From Bradyrhizobium sp. S69 (lineage in GTDB: Bacteria > Pseudomonadota > Alphaproteobacteria > Rhizobiales > Xanthobacteraceae): 41,958 nucleotides of DNA. This document shows, piece by piece, positions 1 through 10,798 of this stretch. The DNA is taken from the NCBI RefSeq assembly GCF_009766005.1, contig NZ_LMUK01000036.1:7341-49298 (forward strand), read 5' to 3'. Below the pieces are notes generated by a model that made no database searches, was not told the DNA's origin, and saw only the letters and a program-made list of their open reading frames with translations. Within the stretch, counting starts at the first letter, position 1; every line of letters begins with the position of its first letter. Both the position numbers and the translations under genes were made by a program.

Positions 1-896
1 GAAAACTCCATCGCCTTCAGGAACGAAACCAGCTTGCGCGCATCCGGCTCGTGCACTGCGAGCTCATCGAGCGGTACGTCCAGTTTGACCTGATCGTCGA
101 GCAGCACCAATTGCCGCGAGATCCGCGCCTTCTCGGCGTTCTCGATCAGCGCCTCGCGCCGCTTCGGCTGCTTGATCTCACCGGCACGCAGCAACAGGGT
201 TTCGAGATCGCCATACTCCACGATCAGCTGCGCGGCGGTCTTGATGCCGATGCCGGGCACGCCGGGGACGTTGTCGGTGGAATCGCCTGCCAGGGCCTGC
301 ACCTCGACCACCTTGGCCGGCGGCACGCCGAATTTCTCGATCACTTCCGGGATGCCGATACGGCGGTCCTTCATGGTGTCGTACATCGTCACTCGATCGG
401 TGACGAGTTGCATCAAATCCTTGTCGGAGGACACGATGGTCGTGGTGGCGCCGCGCTCGCCGGCCTCCCGCGCATAGGTCGCGATCAGGTCGTCGGCCTC
501 GAAGCCGCCTTGTTCCAGGCAGGGCAGGTCGAAGGCGCGCACCGCTTCGCGGATCAGCGGAAATTGCGGGATCAGATCTTCCGGCGCCGGCGGCCGGTGC
601 GCTTTGTACTCGGGATACAGTTTGTTGCGGAACGTGACTTCCGATTTGTCGAACACGATGGCGAGATGGGTCGGCCGGTTGTCCGGCGGCATGTCGCGCA
701 ACAGCTTCCACAGCATGTTGCAGAAGCCCAGCACGGCGTTGACCTGCAAGCCGTCGGATTTGCGATTGAGCGGCGGCAGCGCGTGATAGGCGCGGAAAAT
801 ATAGCCGGAACCGTCGACCAGAAAGACGTGATCGCCCTTCTTCAGGGCTTTGACGGCGACGGGCGTTGCGGCGGCTTGTTCGGATGTTTTCGGCAT
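1..896 (-). CDS. polA: DNA polymerase I, N-terminal part (cut by window edge)
   Basis: The leftward reading frame starts at the ATG at 896-894 and runs off the left edge, so only about 298 N-terminal residues are present. They form the 5'-3' exonuclease (FEN-like) domain. Visible signatures are VDGSGYIFRAYHAL near the N-terminus, FEADDLIATYA and SSDKDLMQL (metal-binding acidic residues), and GDSTDNVPGVPGIG, the helix-hairpin-helix region. The enzyme removes RNA primers and fills gaps in replication and repair. The proofreading-like and polymerase domains would lie outside the window. The gene is divergent from the membrane protein at 1037, with about 140 bp between them. The identification is firm; completeness cannot be judged. 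Confidence 0.95.
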   Translation of the reverse strand, partial: MPKTSEQAAATPVAVKALKKGDHVFLVDGSGYIFRAYHALPPLNRKSDGLQVNAVLGFCNMLWKLLRDMPPDNRPTHLAIVFDKSEVTFRNKLYPEYKAHRPPAPEDLIPQFPLIREAVRAFDLPCLEQGGFEADDLIATYAREAGERGATTTIVSSDKDLMQLVTDRVTMYDTMKDRRIGIPEVIEKFGVPPAKVVEVQALAGDSTDNVPGVPGIGIKTAAQLIVEYGDLETLLLRAGEIKQPKRREALIENAEKARISRQLVLLDDQVKLDVPLDELAVHEPDARKLVSFLKAMEF

Positions 897-1036
897 GGCC
901 GCAATGTAAGGATTTTTGCCGGCGTTGACAGCCTCTGCGGCGGAATGTGCCCGGATTTTTGCACCCGGGAATGGGTTGCATCCATACCCGTTCCATGACC
1001 CCCTGCGGCAACCTCCGACCCCAAAGGGATCAATCC

Positions 1037-1630
1037 ATGACCGGGCAACTCGACGTTTTGACGGAGAAGCTGCGATCGGTCGAGGCCGAGATCGAGGCTG
1101 AACTGGCAAAGCGTGCTGAAGAGCTGCGTTTTCGGATCGAAAAACGCCGCATCGTGTTCGAGCAGGACGTCAAGCGCATTCACCGCGCTATCAAAACCAG
1201 GGCATCCCGCTATTTCATCGATGCCAATCCGCTGATCGTGCTGTCTGCGCCGGTGATCTATTCGCTGATCGTCCCGGTGGCGCTGGTCGACATCTGGGTG
1301 ATGGCCTATCAGGCGATCTGTTTTCCGATCTACAAGATTCCGAAGGTGCGCCGCCGCGACTATCTGGTGTTCGATCGCCACCATCTCGCTTATCTCAACA
1401 TCATCGAGAAGATCAATTGCGCCTATTGCTCCTATTGCAACGGTGCGATCGCGTTCGTGCGCGAGGTGGCGTCGCGCACCGAAGTCTATTGGTGCCCGAT
1501 CAAGCACGCCCGCCGCATCCTCGGTCCGCACCCGCATTATCTAGGCTTTGCGAATTTCGGCGATGCCGATGGGTTTCGCGAGAAACTCATGCAGATGAAG
1601 GATGGCGTGAAGATCGACGACGCGTCGTAG
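1037..1630 (+). CDS. Unknown membrane protein with CxxCxxC cluster
   Basis: This 197-residue protein has no family I can name. Residues 5-55 are charged and heptad-like (probable coiled coil). Residues 62-100 are strongly hydrophobic (one long or two short membrane segments). The C-terminal part has C128-x2-C131-x2-C134 and C153 in a Tyr/Cys-rich stretch (CAYCSYCNG, YWCPIKHARR), suggesting a bound metal or redox cysteines. An in-frame start at 947 exists, but the ATG at 1037 follows an AAAGGG ribosome-binding-like sequence and removes a low-quality leader, so I prefer it. The stop codon TAG at 1628-1630 is also the first three bases of a dispersed repeat. Function is unknown. Confidence 0.8.
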   Translation: MTGQLDVLTEKLRSVEAEIEAELAKRAEELRFRIEKRRIVFEQDVKRIHRAIKTRASRYFIDANPLIVLSAPVIYSLIVPVALVDIWVMAYQAICFPIYKIPKVRRRDYLVFDRHHLAYLNIIEKINCAYCSYCNGAIAFVREVASRTEVYWCPIKHARRILGPHPHYLGFANFGDADGFREKLMQMKDGVKIDDAS

Positions 1631-1756
1631 AGCATGATCCGGAAAAGTGGGCACCGGTTTTCCCTCGCGACAAACGCGAAGCGTTTGCGCGGAGATCATG
1701 CTCAAACAATAGACTAGAGTGGGATGACGATTCGAAGATAAGTCATCCCGCTCTAG
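1628..1756. repeat. TAGAGC-type dispersed repeat, copy 1
   Basis: A compound palindrome that begins TAGAGCATGATCC and ends GCTCTAG. An outer stem pairs AGCATGATC (1631-1639) with GATCATGCT near 1696-1704. A second stem pairs TAGAGTGGGATGAC with GTCATCCCGCTCTA at its right end (about 1715-1755). It shares the interior AGTGGGCACCGGTT and the trailer AGACTAGAG with copies at 3677, 16836 and 27516. Its TAG is the stop codon of the preceding gene. The second hairpin could also terminate transcription from both convergent neighbours. Confidence 0.75.
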
Positions 1757-1761
1757 CCTGG

Positions 1762-2613
1762 TTATTTGGCCTTGATGCAATCGGTCAGGAACTCCATCAC
1801 CGCGCGCACCAGGGGCGCTTGACGCAGGTCGCGATGAACCACAAGCCACACCTCACGGCTGGGCGGCGTGGGGGTGGTTTCATAACGTGTGAGTTGCGGA
1901 TCGGGATCGCCAAGAAAGTGCGGCAATACCGCCAGCCCGACGCCGGTGCGCGCGGCGGCGGCCTGATTTTCCAGATCGCTGGTGCGCAGCACGATCTCGT
2001 TGCCTGCGGCAATGGCCTTCAGCCATTTTTGTTGAGGCGCGTCGTCCATGCTGTCGTCATAGGCGATGAAGGCAAGGGCGTGACGGGGCGTTTGCTTCAG
2101 ATAGGCGGCGGCGCCGTAAAGGCTAAAGCCGAAGCTGCCGATCTTGCGGGCGATCAATCCCGGTTCGGAAGGCCGCGACAGCCGCAGCGCCACGTCGGCC
2201 TCGCGGCGGTTCAATGAGGCTGTTCGCTTTTCCCCAATCAGTTTGATCTGGATGCCGGGATGCCGGCGACGCAATCGAAACAATTGCGGGGCGATCAGCG
2301 CATTGGCGAGCGAAGGTGGCGAACTGATCGAGACTTCGCCGCGCAGGCCGGGCTTGGCCGCCTGCACCGCGCGCCCGACGGCGAACGCCGCTTCTTCCAT
2401 CGGCATCGCGGTCGCCGCGATGCGCCGGCCGTCATCGGTCAATTGATAGCTGCGTGCCCGGCGATCGACCAGTTTCAACCCGGTATCGGATTCGAGCGCG
2501 GCGACGCGGCGGGCGACGGTGGCGTGATCGACCCCAAGCAGCCGCGCCGCGGCCGACAATGTGCCCTCCCGCGCCAGCACCACGAAATGACGCAGATCTT
2601 CCCAATCGGGCAT
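1762..2613 (-). CDS. LysR-family transcriptional regulator
   Basis: This 283-residue protein has an N-terminal winged helix-turn-helix (MPDWEDLRHFVVLAREGTLSAAARLLGVDHATVARRVAALE is split over residues 1-41) and a LysR substrate-binding domain from about residue 90 to the end. It resembles the LysR subgroup with the opening WEDLRHF. A longer in-frame start at 2835 would overlap the divergent oxidoreductase; the ATG at 2613 gives the usual family N-terminus. It is divergently paired with the quinone oxidoreductase at 2708, the classical arrangement in which a LysR protein controls its neighbour. The ligand is unknown. Confidence 0.92.
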   Translation of the reverse strand: MPDWEDLRHFVVLAREGTLSAAARLLGVDHATVARRVAALESDTGLKLVDRRARSYQLTDDGRRIAATAMPMEEAAFAVGRAVQAAKPGLRGEVSISSPPSLANALIAPQLFRLRRRHPGIQIKLIGEKRTASLNRREADVALRLSRPSEPGLIARKIGSFGFSLYGAAAYLKQTPRHALAFIAYDDSMDDAPQQKWLKAIAAGNEIVLRTSDLENQAAAARTGVGLAVLPHFLGDPDPQLTRYETTPTPPSREVWLVVHRDLRQAPLVRAVMEFLTDCIKAK

Positions 2614-2707
2614 TGTGCAAAATCTCACATCAAGAATGAAGTCTTGGGTAATTTCGCATATTTGGATTTCGCTGCAAAGTGCCTCGGTGAACCCCGGGAG
2701 CATCTCC
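2614..2707. promoter_or_regulatory. Divergent LysR/oxidoreductase promoter region
   Basis: The 94 bp between two divergent starts is AT-richer than its surroundings and must hold both promoters. By analogy with other LysR pairs it should contain the operator. I could not pick out a convincing LysR box (T-N11-A inside an inverted repeat), so no exact site is assigned. A GGGAG ribosome-binding sequence at 2696-2700 supports the ATG at 2708. Confidence 0.5.
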
Positions 2708-3679
2708 ATGACCCATGCCATCAGACTTAAATCGCCCGGCGCCGCCGACCAGCTCGAAAGCGTGACGATCGAGTTGCCGCCGCCGGGGCCGGACGAAATC
2801 CGCGTTCGCCAAACCGCAATTGGCGTTAACTTCATCGATATCTACCAGCGCATGGGGCTTTATCCGCTGCCACCGGTGGCGATACCCGGTGTCGAGGCGG
2901 TCGGTGTGGTGACCAAATTGGGCGCTAATGTCACGTCGCCGCGAATAGGTGACAGGATCGCCTATGCCGGCGCGCCGGTCGGTGCTTACACGTCGGAACG
3001 GAATCTTCCTGCCTGGCGCGCGGTGATATTGCCGGAAAGTGTTACGGACGAAGTGGCGGCATCGGTGTTCGTCAAAGGCATTACGGCACACATGCTGTTG
3101 ACGCGGGTTTATCCCGTTGGCTCGGGCACGACGGTCCTGATCCACAGCGCCGCCGGTGGGCTAGGGCAGTTGATGACGCGATGGGCAAGGCATCTTGGCG
3201 CGACCGTGATCGGAACTGTCGGCTCAGACGGCAAGGCCGCCACAGCGCGCAACGCCGGCGCGCATCATGTCATCATCGGCCGGGACGCCGATTTCGCCAG
3301 TGCTGTGGCCGAACTCACCGAAGCCCGCGGTGTGGATGTTGCGTATGATGGCGTGGGCGGCGCGACGCTGGCAAAGACCCTGCAATGCGTGCGAACGTTC
3401 GGCGTGATCGCAAGCATCGGCCAGTCGGCCGGCGCGATTCCGCCAATCGATGTGGAGGATCTCGGCCCCCGGCGCAGCGTGATGCTGGCTCGGCCCAGTG
3501 TCATGGCCTACATGAACGGCACGCAGGATTACCGGGTCGCTGCGGAAGCCGTGTTATCCGCCGTGCGGGACGGCATCTTGCGCGCGACCGGAAAGCCTTA
3601 TCGTCTGAGCGACGCGGCTCAGGCGCACGCCGATCTCGAGGCCGGGCGAAGCAGCGGTTCGCTGTATCTGGTGCCGTAG
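2708..3679 (+). CDS. NADPH:quinone oxidoreductase, zinc-independent MDR family
   Basis: A 323-residue medium-chain dehydrogenase/reductase of the quinone oxidoreductase (QOR) type, expected to reduce quinones or electrophiles with NADPH in the cytosol. Seen: the GroES-like N-terminal half with NFIDIYQRMG (41-50), and the Rossmann dinucleotide motif AAGGLGQ (148-154) rather than the GxGxxG of zinc alcohol dehydrogenases. No catalytic zinc ligands or structural Cys cluster are present. Length is normal for QOR. The frame opens earlier (2615), but ATG 2708 after GGGAG gives the expected start. The stop TAG (3677-3679) is the first triplet of a dispersed repeat. The divergent LysR gene is the likely regulator. 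Confidence 0.92.
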   Translation: MTHAIRLKSPGAADQLESVTIELPPPGPDEIRVRQTAIGVNFIDIYQRMGLYPLPPVAIPGVEAVGVVTKLGANVTSPRIGDRIAYAGAPVGAYTSERNLPAWRAVILPESVTDEVAASVFVKGITAHMLLTRVYPVGSGTTVLIHSAAGGLGQLMTRWARHLGATVIGTVGSDGKAATARNAGAHHVIIGRDADFASAVAELTEARGVDVAYDGVGGATLAKTLQCVRTFGVIASIGQSAGAIPPIDVEDLGPRRSVMLARPSVMAYMNGTQDYRVAAEAVLSAVRDGILRATGKPYRLSDAAQAHADLEAGRSSGSLYLVP

Positions 3680-3816
3680 AGCGTTTTCGAGCCAACGGGT
3701 CGCGCGAATGCGCGCCCGATGACAGGCTCCGTGGATACCGGTTCGCGTCAAGAAAACGCGTCAAAGCAAAAGACTAGAGCCCGGTTCTGATTCCATCAGA
3801 ACCGAAAAGGCTCTAG
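3677..3816. repeat. TAGAGC-type dispersed repeat, copy 2, with nested insert
   Basis: It begins TAGAGCGTTTTCGAGC and ends AGGCTCTAG. The body (GGATACCGGTTCGCGTCAAG, AAACGCGTC) matches the copy at 27516. The terminal hairpin pairs TAGAGCCCGGTTCTGAT (from about 3776) with ATCAGAACC...GGCTCTA. Compared with the copy at 27516, the four bases GAAG after CGAGC are replaced by about 38 bp (3692-3730) containing its own palindrome GGGTCGCGCGAATGCGCGCCC, so one repeat appears nested in another. Its TAG is the stop of the oxidoreductase gene. Confidence 0.8.
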
Positions 3817-3865
3817 GTGTCTAATCGCGGAAAAGTGGACCCCGGCCTCGCTCGCTAGCGTGCGG

Positions 3866-4933
3866 CTATTCCGCCGGCTGCAGCGTGGTGCGGGACTTCT
3901 TCGGCGCGATCCAGAACGCGGCCGGGCGCTCGAACAGGAAGGTCGCGCCGGCCGTCAGCGCGATGCGCCAGATCGCCAGCGCGCCGACCACGCCGGCGAC
4001 AGTGACGATCAGCGAAATCGTACCGATATCGGCGATCCATCCGGTTCGCAGCAGCAGTGTCCGCGTCGTCGCCATCGGCAGGAAGAACGCCAGATAGATC
4101 ACGATCGAATGCTCGCCGCAGAAGCGCAGCCATGTCAGCCAGTGCGCGCGCGCCAGCAGCGTGCCCAGCGTGACGATGGCGCAGGCGCCCGCGAGCCCGA
4201 GCGCGATCGAGATCAGCGGCCATTCGCTGACACCCAAAGCCACCAGGCCGCCATTGACCAGCGCCCACAGCGCCAATCCCGCCAGTGCCAGATCAGGCCG
4301 CGCCCGTGCGCGATCGGACAGCGCGAACACATAATCGGCAAACAGATATCCGGAATAGATATAGACGAAGCGCGCGGCGAACTCGTCGATCGCGGTCCAG
4401 CCGGTCGCGACATGCGCCATCTCCAGCAGCGCCGCCAGACCCCAGATCACCAGCGGCGGCATCCGCCGCGTCGCCTTGATGACGACGAAGAAGATCGGCA
4501 GCAGGTAGATGAACCACAGCGTGCCGAACGGCTCGATAAAGGATTCCAGATACAACAACCCAACATGGGCCCAGTTCGATTCGGCAGCAAACGACGGCGC
4601 CTTGAAGCCGAACTGGATCGTCACCCACAGCACATAGAAATAGGCGAAGTGCACCACCTTGCGGTCGAGATAGACCCGCCAGTCGCGGTCGATCACCACC
4701 GACACGAACAACCCGGAGATCAGGAAGAAATCCGGCATCCGGAACGGCTTGGCGAACATCACGACGACGTGCATGAAACCGGTCTGGTCGGCCGCGGCCT
4801 CGACGCCCAGCACCGAATGCATCATCACCACCATGACAATGCAGATGCCCTTGGCGTAATCGACCCAATCGACGCGACCGCCCGCGGAGGGGACGGAACC
4901 AGGTGTCGCGGCGGATGTGCCGTTTGCGGTCAT
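3866..4933 (-). CDS. Acyltransferase 3 family membrane protein
   Basis: A 355-residue polytopic membrane protein with about ten hydrophobic segments. The N-terminal part (WVDYAKGICIVMVVMMHSVLG, residues 23-43, with His39) is the acyltransferase 3 signature; these enzymes transfer acyl groups such as acetyl or succinyl to carbohydrates in the inner membrane. The context fits this: the next gene, transcribed divergently, is UDP-glucose dehydrogenase, so decoration of an exopolysaccharide or glucan is a reasonable but unproven role. The ATG at 4933 has AGGA five bases upstream; the alternative GTG at 4936 sits too close to it. The C-terminus is basic. Confidence 0.88.
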   Translation of the reverse strand: MTANGTSAATPGSVPSAGGRVDWVDYAKGICIVMVVMMHSVLGVEAAADQTGFMHVVVMFAKPFRMPDFFLISGLFVSVVIDRDWRVYLDRKVVHFAYFYVLWVTIQFGFKAPSFAAESNWAHVGLLYLESFIEPFGTLWFIYLLPIFFVVIKATRRMPPLVIWGLAALLEMAHVATGWTAIDEFAARFVYIYSGYLFADYVFALSDRARARPDLALAGLALWALVNGGLVALGVSEWPLISIALGLAGACAIVTLGTLLARAHWLTWLRFCGEHSIVIYLAFFLPMATTRTLLLRTGWIADIGTISLIVTVAGVVGALAIWRIALTAGATFLFERPAAFWIAPKKSRTTLQPAE

Positions 4934-5109
4934 CACTGTCCTTTTTCGGCGCTAAACCGCGGCATCATCGGCCCGATCGGTTTCTTTCTCCTTTATTCAT
5001 ACAAATGTCATGCCGCTTTTCTGGAACCTGACCGTTTCCGATTCGCCTGAAATGCTCTAAGACCGCCCCGAAATCGGGTCGTCATTAACCATTACAGGCA
5101 GGTTGTCTT

Positions 5110-6429
5110 ATGCGGATTGCCATGATTGGCACGGGCTATGTGGGGCTGGTATCCGGCGCCTGCTTTTCGGATTTCGGCCACCAGGTCACGTGCGTCGACA
5201 AGGACGCCGACAAGATCGCAGCCCTTCGACGCGGCGAAATCCCGATTTTCGAGCCCGGCCTCGATGCGCTGGTGGCCGCCAATGTGAAAGCCGGCCGGCT
5301 GGATTTTACCACCGACCTGACGGCGCCGGTCGCCGAAGCCGACGCGGTTTTCATCGCGGTCGGCACGCCGTCGCGGCGCGGCGACGGCCATGCCGATCTG
5401 AGCTATGTCCACGCCGCCGCGCGCGAGATCGCGACCGCGCTGGCGGGCTTTACGGTCGTGGTCACCAAATCGACCGTGCCGGTCGGTACCGGCGATGAGG
5501 TCGAGCGCCTGATCCGTGAAATCAATCCGTCGGCGGATGTCGTGGTCGCCTCCAATCCGGAGTTCCTGCGCGAGGGCGCTGCGATCCGCGATTTCAAGTT
5601 CCCGGACCGTATCGTGGTCGGAACCTCGGATGAACGCGGCCGCAAGGTGCTCGGCGACGTCTACCGGCCGCTGTCGCTCAACCAGGCGCCGCTGATGTTC
5701 ACGGCGCGGCGCACCGCTGAATTGATCAAATACGCCGCCAATGCCTTTCTCGCCACCAAGATCACTTTCATCAACGAGATCGCGGACCTTGCGGAAAAGG
5801 TCGGCGCCGACGTCCAGGAAGTCTCGCGCGGCATCGGGCTCGACAACCGCATCGGCTCGAAATTCCTGCATGCAGGCCCCGGCTTCGGCGGATCGTGCTT
5901 CCCCAAGGATACCCGCGCGCTGGTCAAGATCGCGCTCGACCACGATGTGCCGCTGCGCATCGTCGAGGCCGTGCTGGCGGTCAACGACAACCGCAAGCGC
6001 GCGATGGCGCGCAAGGTCGCCAACGCCGCGGGCGGCAATCTGCGCGGCAAGACCGTCGCGGTGCTCGGGCTCACCTTCAAGCCCGACACCGACGACATGC
6101 GCGAGGCGCCGTCGATTCCGCTGGTGACCGGCCTGCTCGACATGGGCGCCAAGGTTCGCGCGCATGATCCGGTCGGCATGGAGCAGGCCCGGCGCGAATT
6201 GCCCGATATCGACTATTGCGACGATCCCTACGACTGCGTGCGCGGCGCTGACGCCATGGTGGTGGTGACCGAGTGGGTGCAGTACCGCACCCTCGACCTT
6301 GAACGCGTCAAGGCCGCGATGGCGCAGCCGGTGATCGTCGACCTGCGCAACATCTATCGCCCCGAAGACGCGGTGGCGCTCGGCTTCATTTATGAAAGCG
6401 TCGGCCGCGCCCCCGAAGGAAAGAAATGA
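5110..6429 (+). CDS. ugd: UDP-glucose 6-dehydrogenase
   Basis: This 439-residue enzyme oxidises UDP-glucose to UDP-glucuronate with two NAD+, supplying uronic acids for surface polysaccharides. Seen: the N-terminal Rossmann motif GTGYVGL (7-13), the central dimerisation helix (TAELIKYAANAFLATKITFINE, 202-223), the catalytic cysteine C263 in GPGFGGSCFPKD, and the C-terminal UDP-binding domain with GLTFKPDTDDMREAPS. Length is typical. The rhizobial homologue is often called rkpK or exo5. It is preceded by the divergent acyltransferase and followed by a large palindromic repeat, so it is probably monocistronic. Confidence 0.96.
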   Translation: MRIAMIGTGYVGLVSGACFSDFGHQVTCVDKDADKIAALRRGEIPIFEPGLDALVAANVKAGRLDFTTDLTAPVAEADAVFIAVGTPSRRGDGHADLSYVHAAAREIATALAGFTVVVTKSTVPVGTGDEVERLIREINPSADVVVASNPEFLREGAAIRDFKFPDRIVVGTSDERGRKVLGDVYRPLSLNQAPLMFTARRTAELIKYAANAFLATKITFINEIADLAEKVGADVQEVSRGIGLDNRIGSKFLHAGPGFGGSCFPKDTRALVKIALDHDVPLRIVEAVLAVNDNRKRAMARKVANAAGGNLRGKTVAVLGLTFKPDTDDMREAPSIPLVTGLLDMGAKVRAHDPVGMEQARRELPDIDYCDDPYDCVRGADAMVVVTEWVQYRTLDLERVKAAMAQPVIVDLRNIYRPEDAVALGFIYESVGRAPEGKK

Positions 6430-6432
6430 TTG

Positions 6433-6570
6433 TCCCCTCTCCCCTTGTGGGAGAGGGTGGCTCGCATCGTTAGATGCGAGGCGGGTGAGGGGTCGCGGCA
6501 TAACGAGAAGCCGATACCCCTCACCCGCCTTCGCTTCGCTACGGCACCCTCTCCCACAAGGGGAGAGGGA
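6433..6570. repeat. CCTCTCCC palindromic repeat, copy 1
   Basis: A long inverted repeat of about 138 bp. The left arm CCCTCTCCCCTTGTGGGAGA pairs with TCTCCCACAAGGGGAGAGGG at the right end, and inner arms pair GCGGGTGAGGGG with CCCCTCACCCGC. A closely related copy lies at 23555-23697. It sits between ugd and hrpB and could act as a terminator or RNA-stabilising hairpin; its dispersed nature suggests a REP-like element. Confidence 0.85.
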
Positions 6571-6592
6571 AAGAACGAGTGACACTGGCCGC

Positions 6593-9163
<2,571 letters not shown>

Positions 9164-9181
9164 GGACATCGTACCACAAGC

Positions 9182-9308
9182 CGTCATTGCCGGGCATAGT
9201 CGTCCGAAGGACGGCGTCGCTTCCGCTCGCCTATGCCCGGCAATCCATCTGCTTCGAAAGATTCTTACGAAGTTCGATGGATACGCGGGTCAAGCCCGCG
9301 TATGACGG
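9182..9308. repeat. Palindromic intergenic repeat (TGCCGGGCATAG type)
   Basis: CGTCATTGCCGGGCATAG is mirrored by CTATGCCCGGCAAT (about 9231-9244). It is followed by a second short palindrome, ATACGCGGGTCAAGCCCGCG, and TATGACG. The stretch 9164-9431 between hrpB and the protease contains this element and no gene that I can support. Confidence 0.7.
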
Positions 9309-9431
9309 CTGCCCGTTAACGCTTCCGTCATCCTATTGGCCGAAATAGCGGCCGCTGCGGCCGCCGTTAGTCGCGGCTTGGCGGCGGACGTGGTGATATC
9401 GCCGCGCCCCGTGTTTGATCGAGTGTTCGTC

Positions 9432-9944
9432 ATGCGTAACATAATGATCTTCGCCGCTGTGATGATCGGCCTCGGCACCGTGATGGCCCAGATGGCGGAC
9501 AGGATGACGCCCGCCCGCGCCGGCACCGTTCCGCAGCAGGTCGCCGCGGTCGAGGAGGCCGCCCCGGCATCCGGTCGCACGCTCAATATCCCGCATGATG
9601 CCCGCGGTCATTTTGCCACCGAAGGCCGGATCAACGGTCAGCGCATCGGCTTCATGGTCGATACCGGAGCGTCGGTGATCGCGCTGAACGAGACCTCGGC
9701 GGCGCAATTCGGCTTCCGTCCGACGCCCGGCGACTACACCGCCAAGGTCACGACCGCCAACGGCACCATCAAGGCGGCGCGCACCCGCATCGCCATGGTC
9801 GAGGTCGGCGGGCTGGTGGTGCGCGATGTCGATGCCATGGTGCTGCCCGACGAGTCGCTGTCGGAGAACCTGCTGGGACTATCGTTCCTCTCCAGGCTGA
9901 AGCGGTTCGAATACGCCAATGGCATGATGGTGCTGGAGCAGTAA
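9432..9944 (+). CDS. Retropepsin-like aspartic protease (TIGR02281 type)
   Basis: A 170-residue protein with an N-terminal hydrophobic segment (MRNIMIFAAVMIGLGTVMAQM, 1-21) acting as membrane anchor or signal, followed by a single aspartic-protease-like domain. The catalytic motif is FMVDTGASVIAL with D77-T-G-A. Further strands (GLVVRDVDAMVLP, LLGLSFLSRLKRFEYANGMMVL) match the clan AA retropepsin fold that works as a dimer. The domain probably faces the periplasm. An upstream TTG in frame (9336) would add a low-complexity leader, so the ATG at 9432 is preferred. The substrate is unknown. Confidence 0.88.
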   Translation: MRNIMIFAAVMIGLGTVMAQMADRMTPARAGTVPQQVAAVEEAAPASGRTLNIPHDARGHFATEGRINGQRIGFMVDTGASVIALNETSAAQFGFRPTPGDYTAKVTTANGTIKAARTRIAMVEVGGLVVRDVDAMVLPDESLSENLLGLSFLSRLKRFEYANGMMVLEQ

Positions 9945-10127
9945 GGCGCCTTGGTTGCCAATCCACCTTTGATGGCGCTGCCCGAAGCCTGATTCAAGTT
10001 CCAAGGCGCGCTTCGGAGCTTACGAGCAGATGCACACATCAACCTGCGGAGGACATCTGCGGGGATCAGCTGAAAATGACCAAGGCGGAAATACAAGGAG
10101 CATCGAGGAAATTTAAGACGCTGCTTT

Positions 10128-10598
10128 TCACATTTTGGGAATGAGAGGGTGATCGAGTCGATCTTCGTAACCACGGCTCGGCATTCGCGCCAGACGTTCC
10201 CGAGCAACATCAGACTTGAGGCGCTTTCTCAGAGTGTCGGGCCGGATGCCCTTCTCCTCCAGGGTTTTCATCAGATCTGCCGGCGCGACACCGAGTCGCG
10301 AGCACATGTCCGCGAAGGCTTTGTCGACGAGAGCATCCGATAGCAAGCCAGCTCCCTCGGCCTTTACAATCTTGAACGAGTCTTCAGACAACTCACCGAT
10401 CACTCCTTCCCTGTCGACCTGCTTTTGCGCAAGCAGCAAATCGAGCTTGGTGCGCTGGTCAACGTCGTCCTCGGTGATGAACTGGAGGTAGGTTGTTATG
10501 GCCGCTATTTCTTGGCCTGGTGCAGGTACGCTCTGGCCATATGCAGGAAAGACGACCAGGGCAGCCAGACACACAACATTAAACAGGCGGATAGCCAT
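10128..10598 (-). CDS. Secreted SurA-N-like protein lacking a PPIase domain
   Basis: This 156-residue protein has a clear signal peptide (MAIRLFNVVCLAALVVFPAYGQ, cleavage near 21-22). The mature part resembles the N-terminal chaperone domain of SurA: ITTYLQFITEDDVDQRTKL at the start, a helical middle with ALVDKAFADMCSRLGVAPADLMKTLEEKG, and GIRPDTLRKRLKSDVARERLARM. The parvulin domains of true SurA are absent and the protein stops about 20 residues later, so it may be a periplasmic chaperone-like paralogue or a remnant. AGGAG with 9 bp spacing supports the ATG at 10598; the longer frame to 10766 adds non-secretory sequence. The assignment is by eye and moderate. Confidence 0.65.
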   Translation of the reverse strand: MAIRLFNVVCLAALVVFPAYGQSVPAPGQEIAAITTYLQFITEDDVDQRTKLDLLLAQKQVDREGVIGELSEDSFKIVKAEGAGLLSDALVDKAFADMCSRLGVAPADLMKTLEEKGIRPDTLRKRLKSDVARERLARMPSRGYEDRLDHPLIPKM

Positions 10599-10798
10599 GA
10601 AGATCATCTCCTGAGCGAAGCCAGTCCGTGCAGCCCTTCCAAAATTCACACTGATAGACCGCCATAGTAAAGCCGAACGGTGGCGAATTTCAGGTCGTGG
10701 TCCTTGGCGACATACCGCTGCCGCATAGGCTTGGTCGGTAATATGGCAGACGGACTTAGCCTTCATAGAGTTACGTCGCCGGGTTATAAATACAGGGC

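Noticed and set aside
3860..5050. 396-residue plus-strand open frame
   Set aside because: It is antisense to the acyltransferase gene; its Arg/Gln/Asp-rich composition is typical of GC-rich shadow frames.
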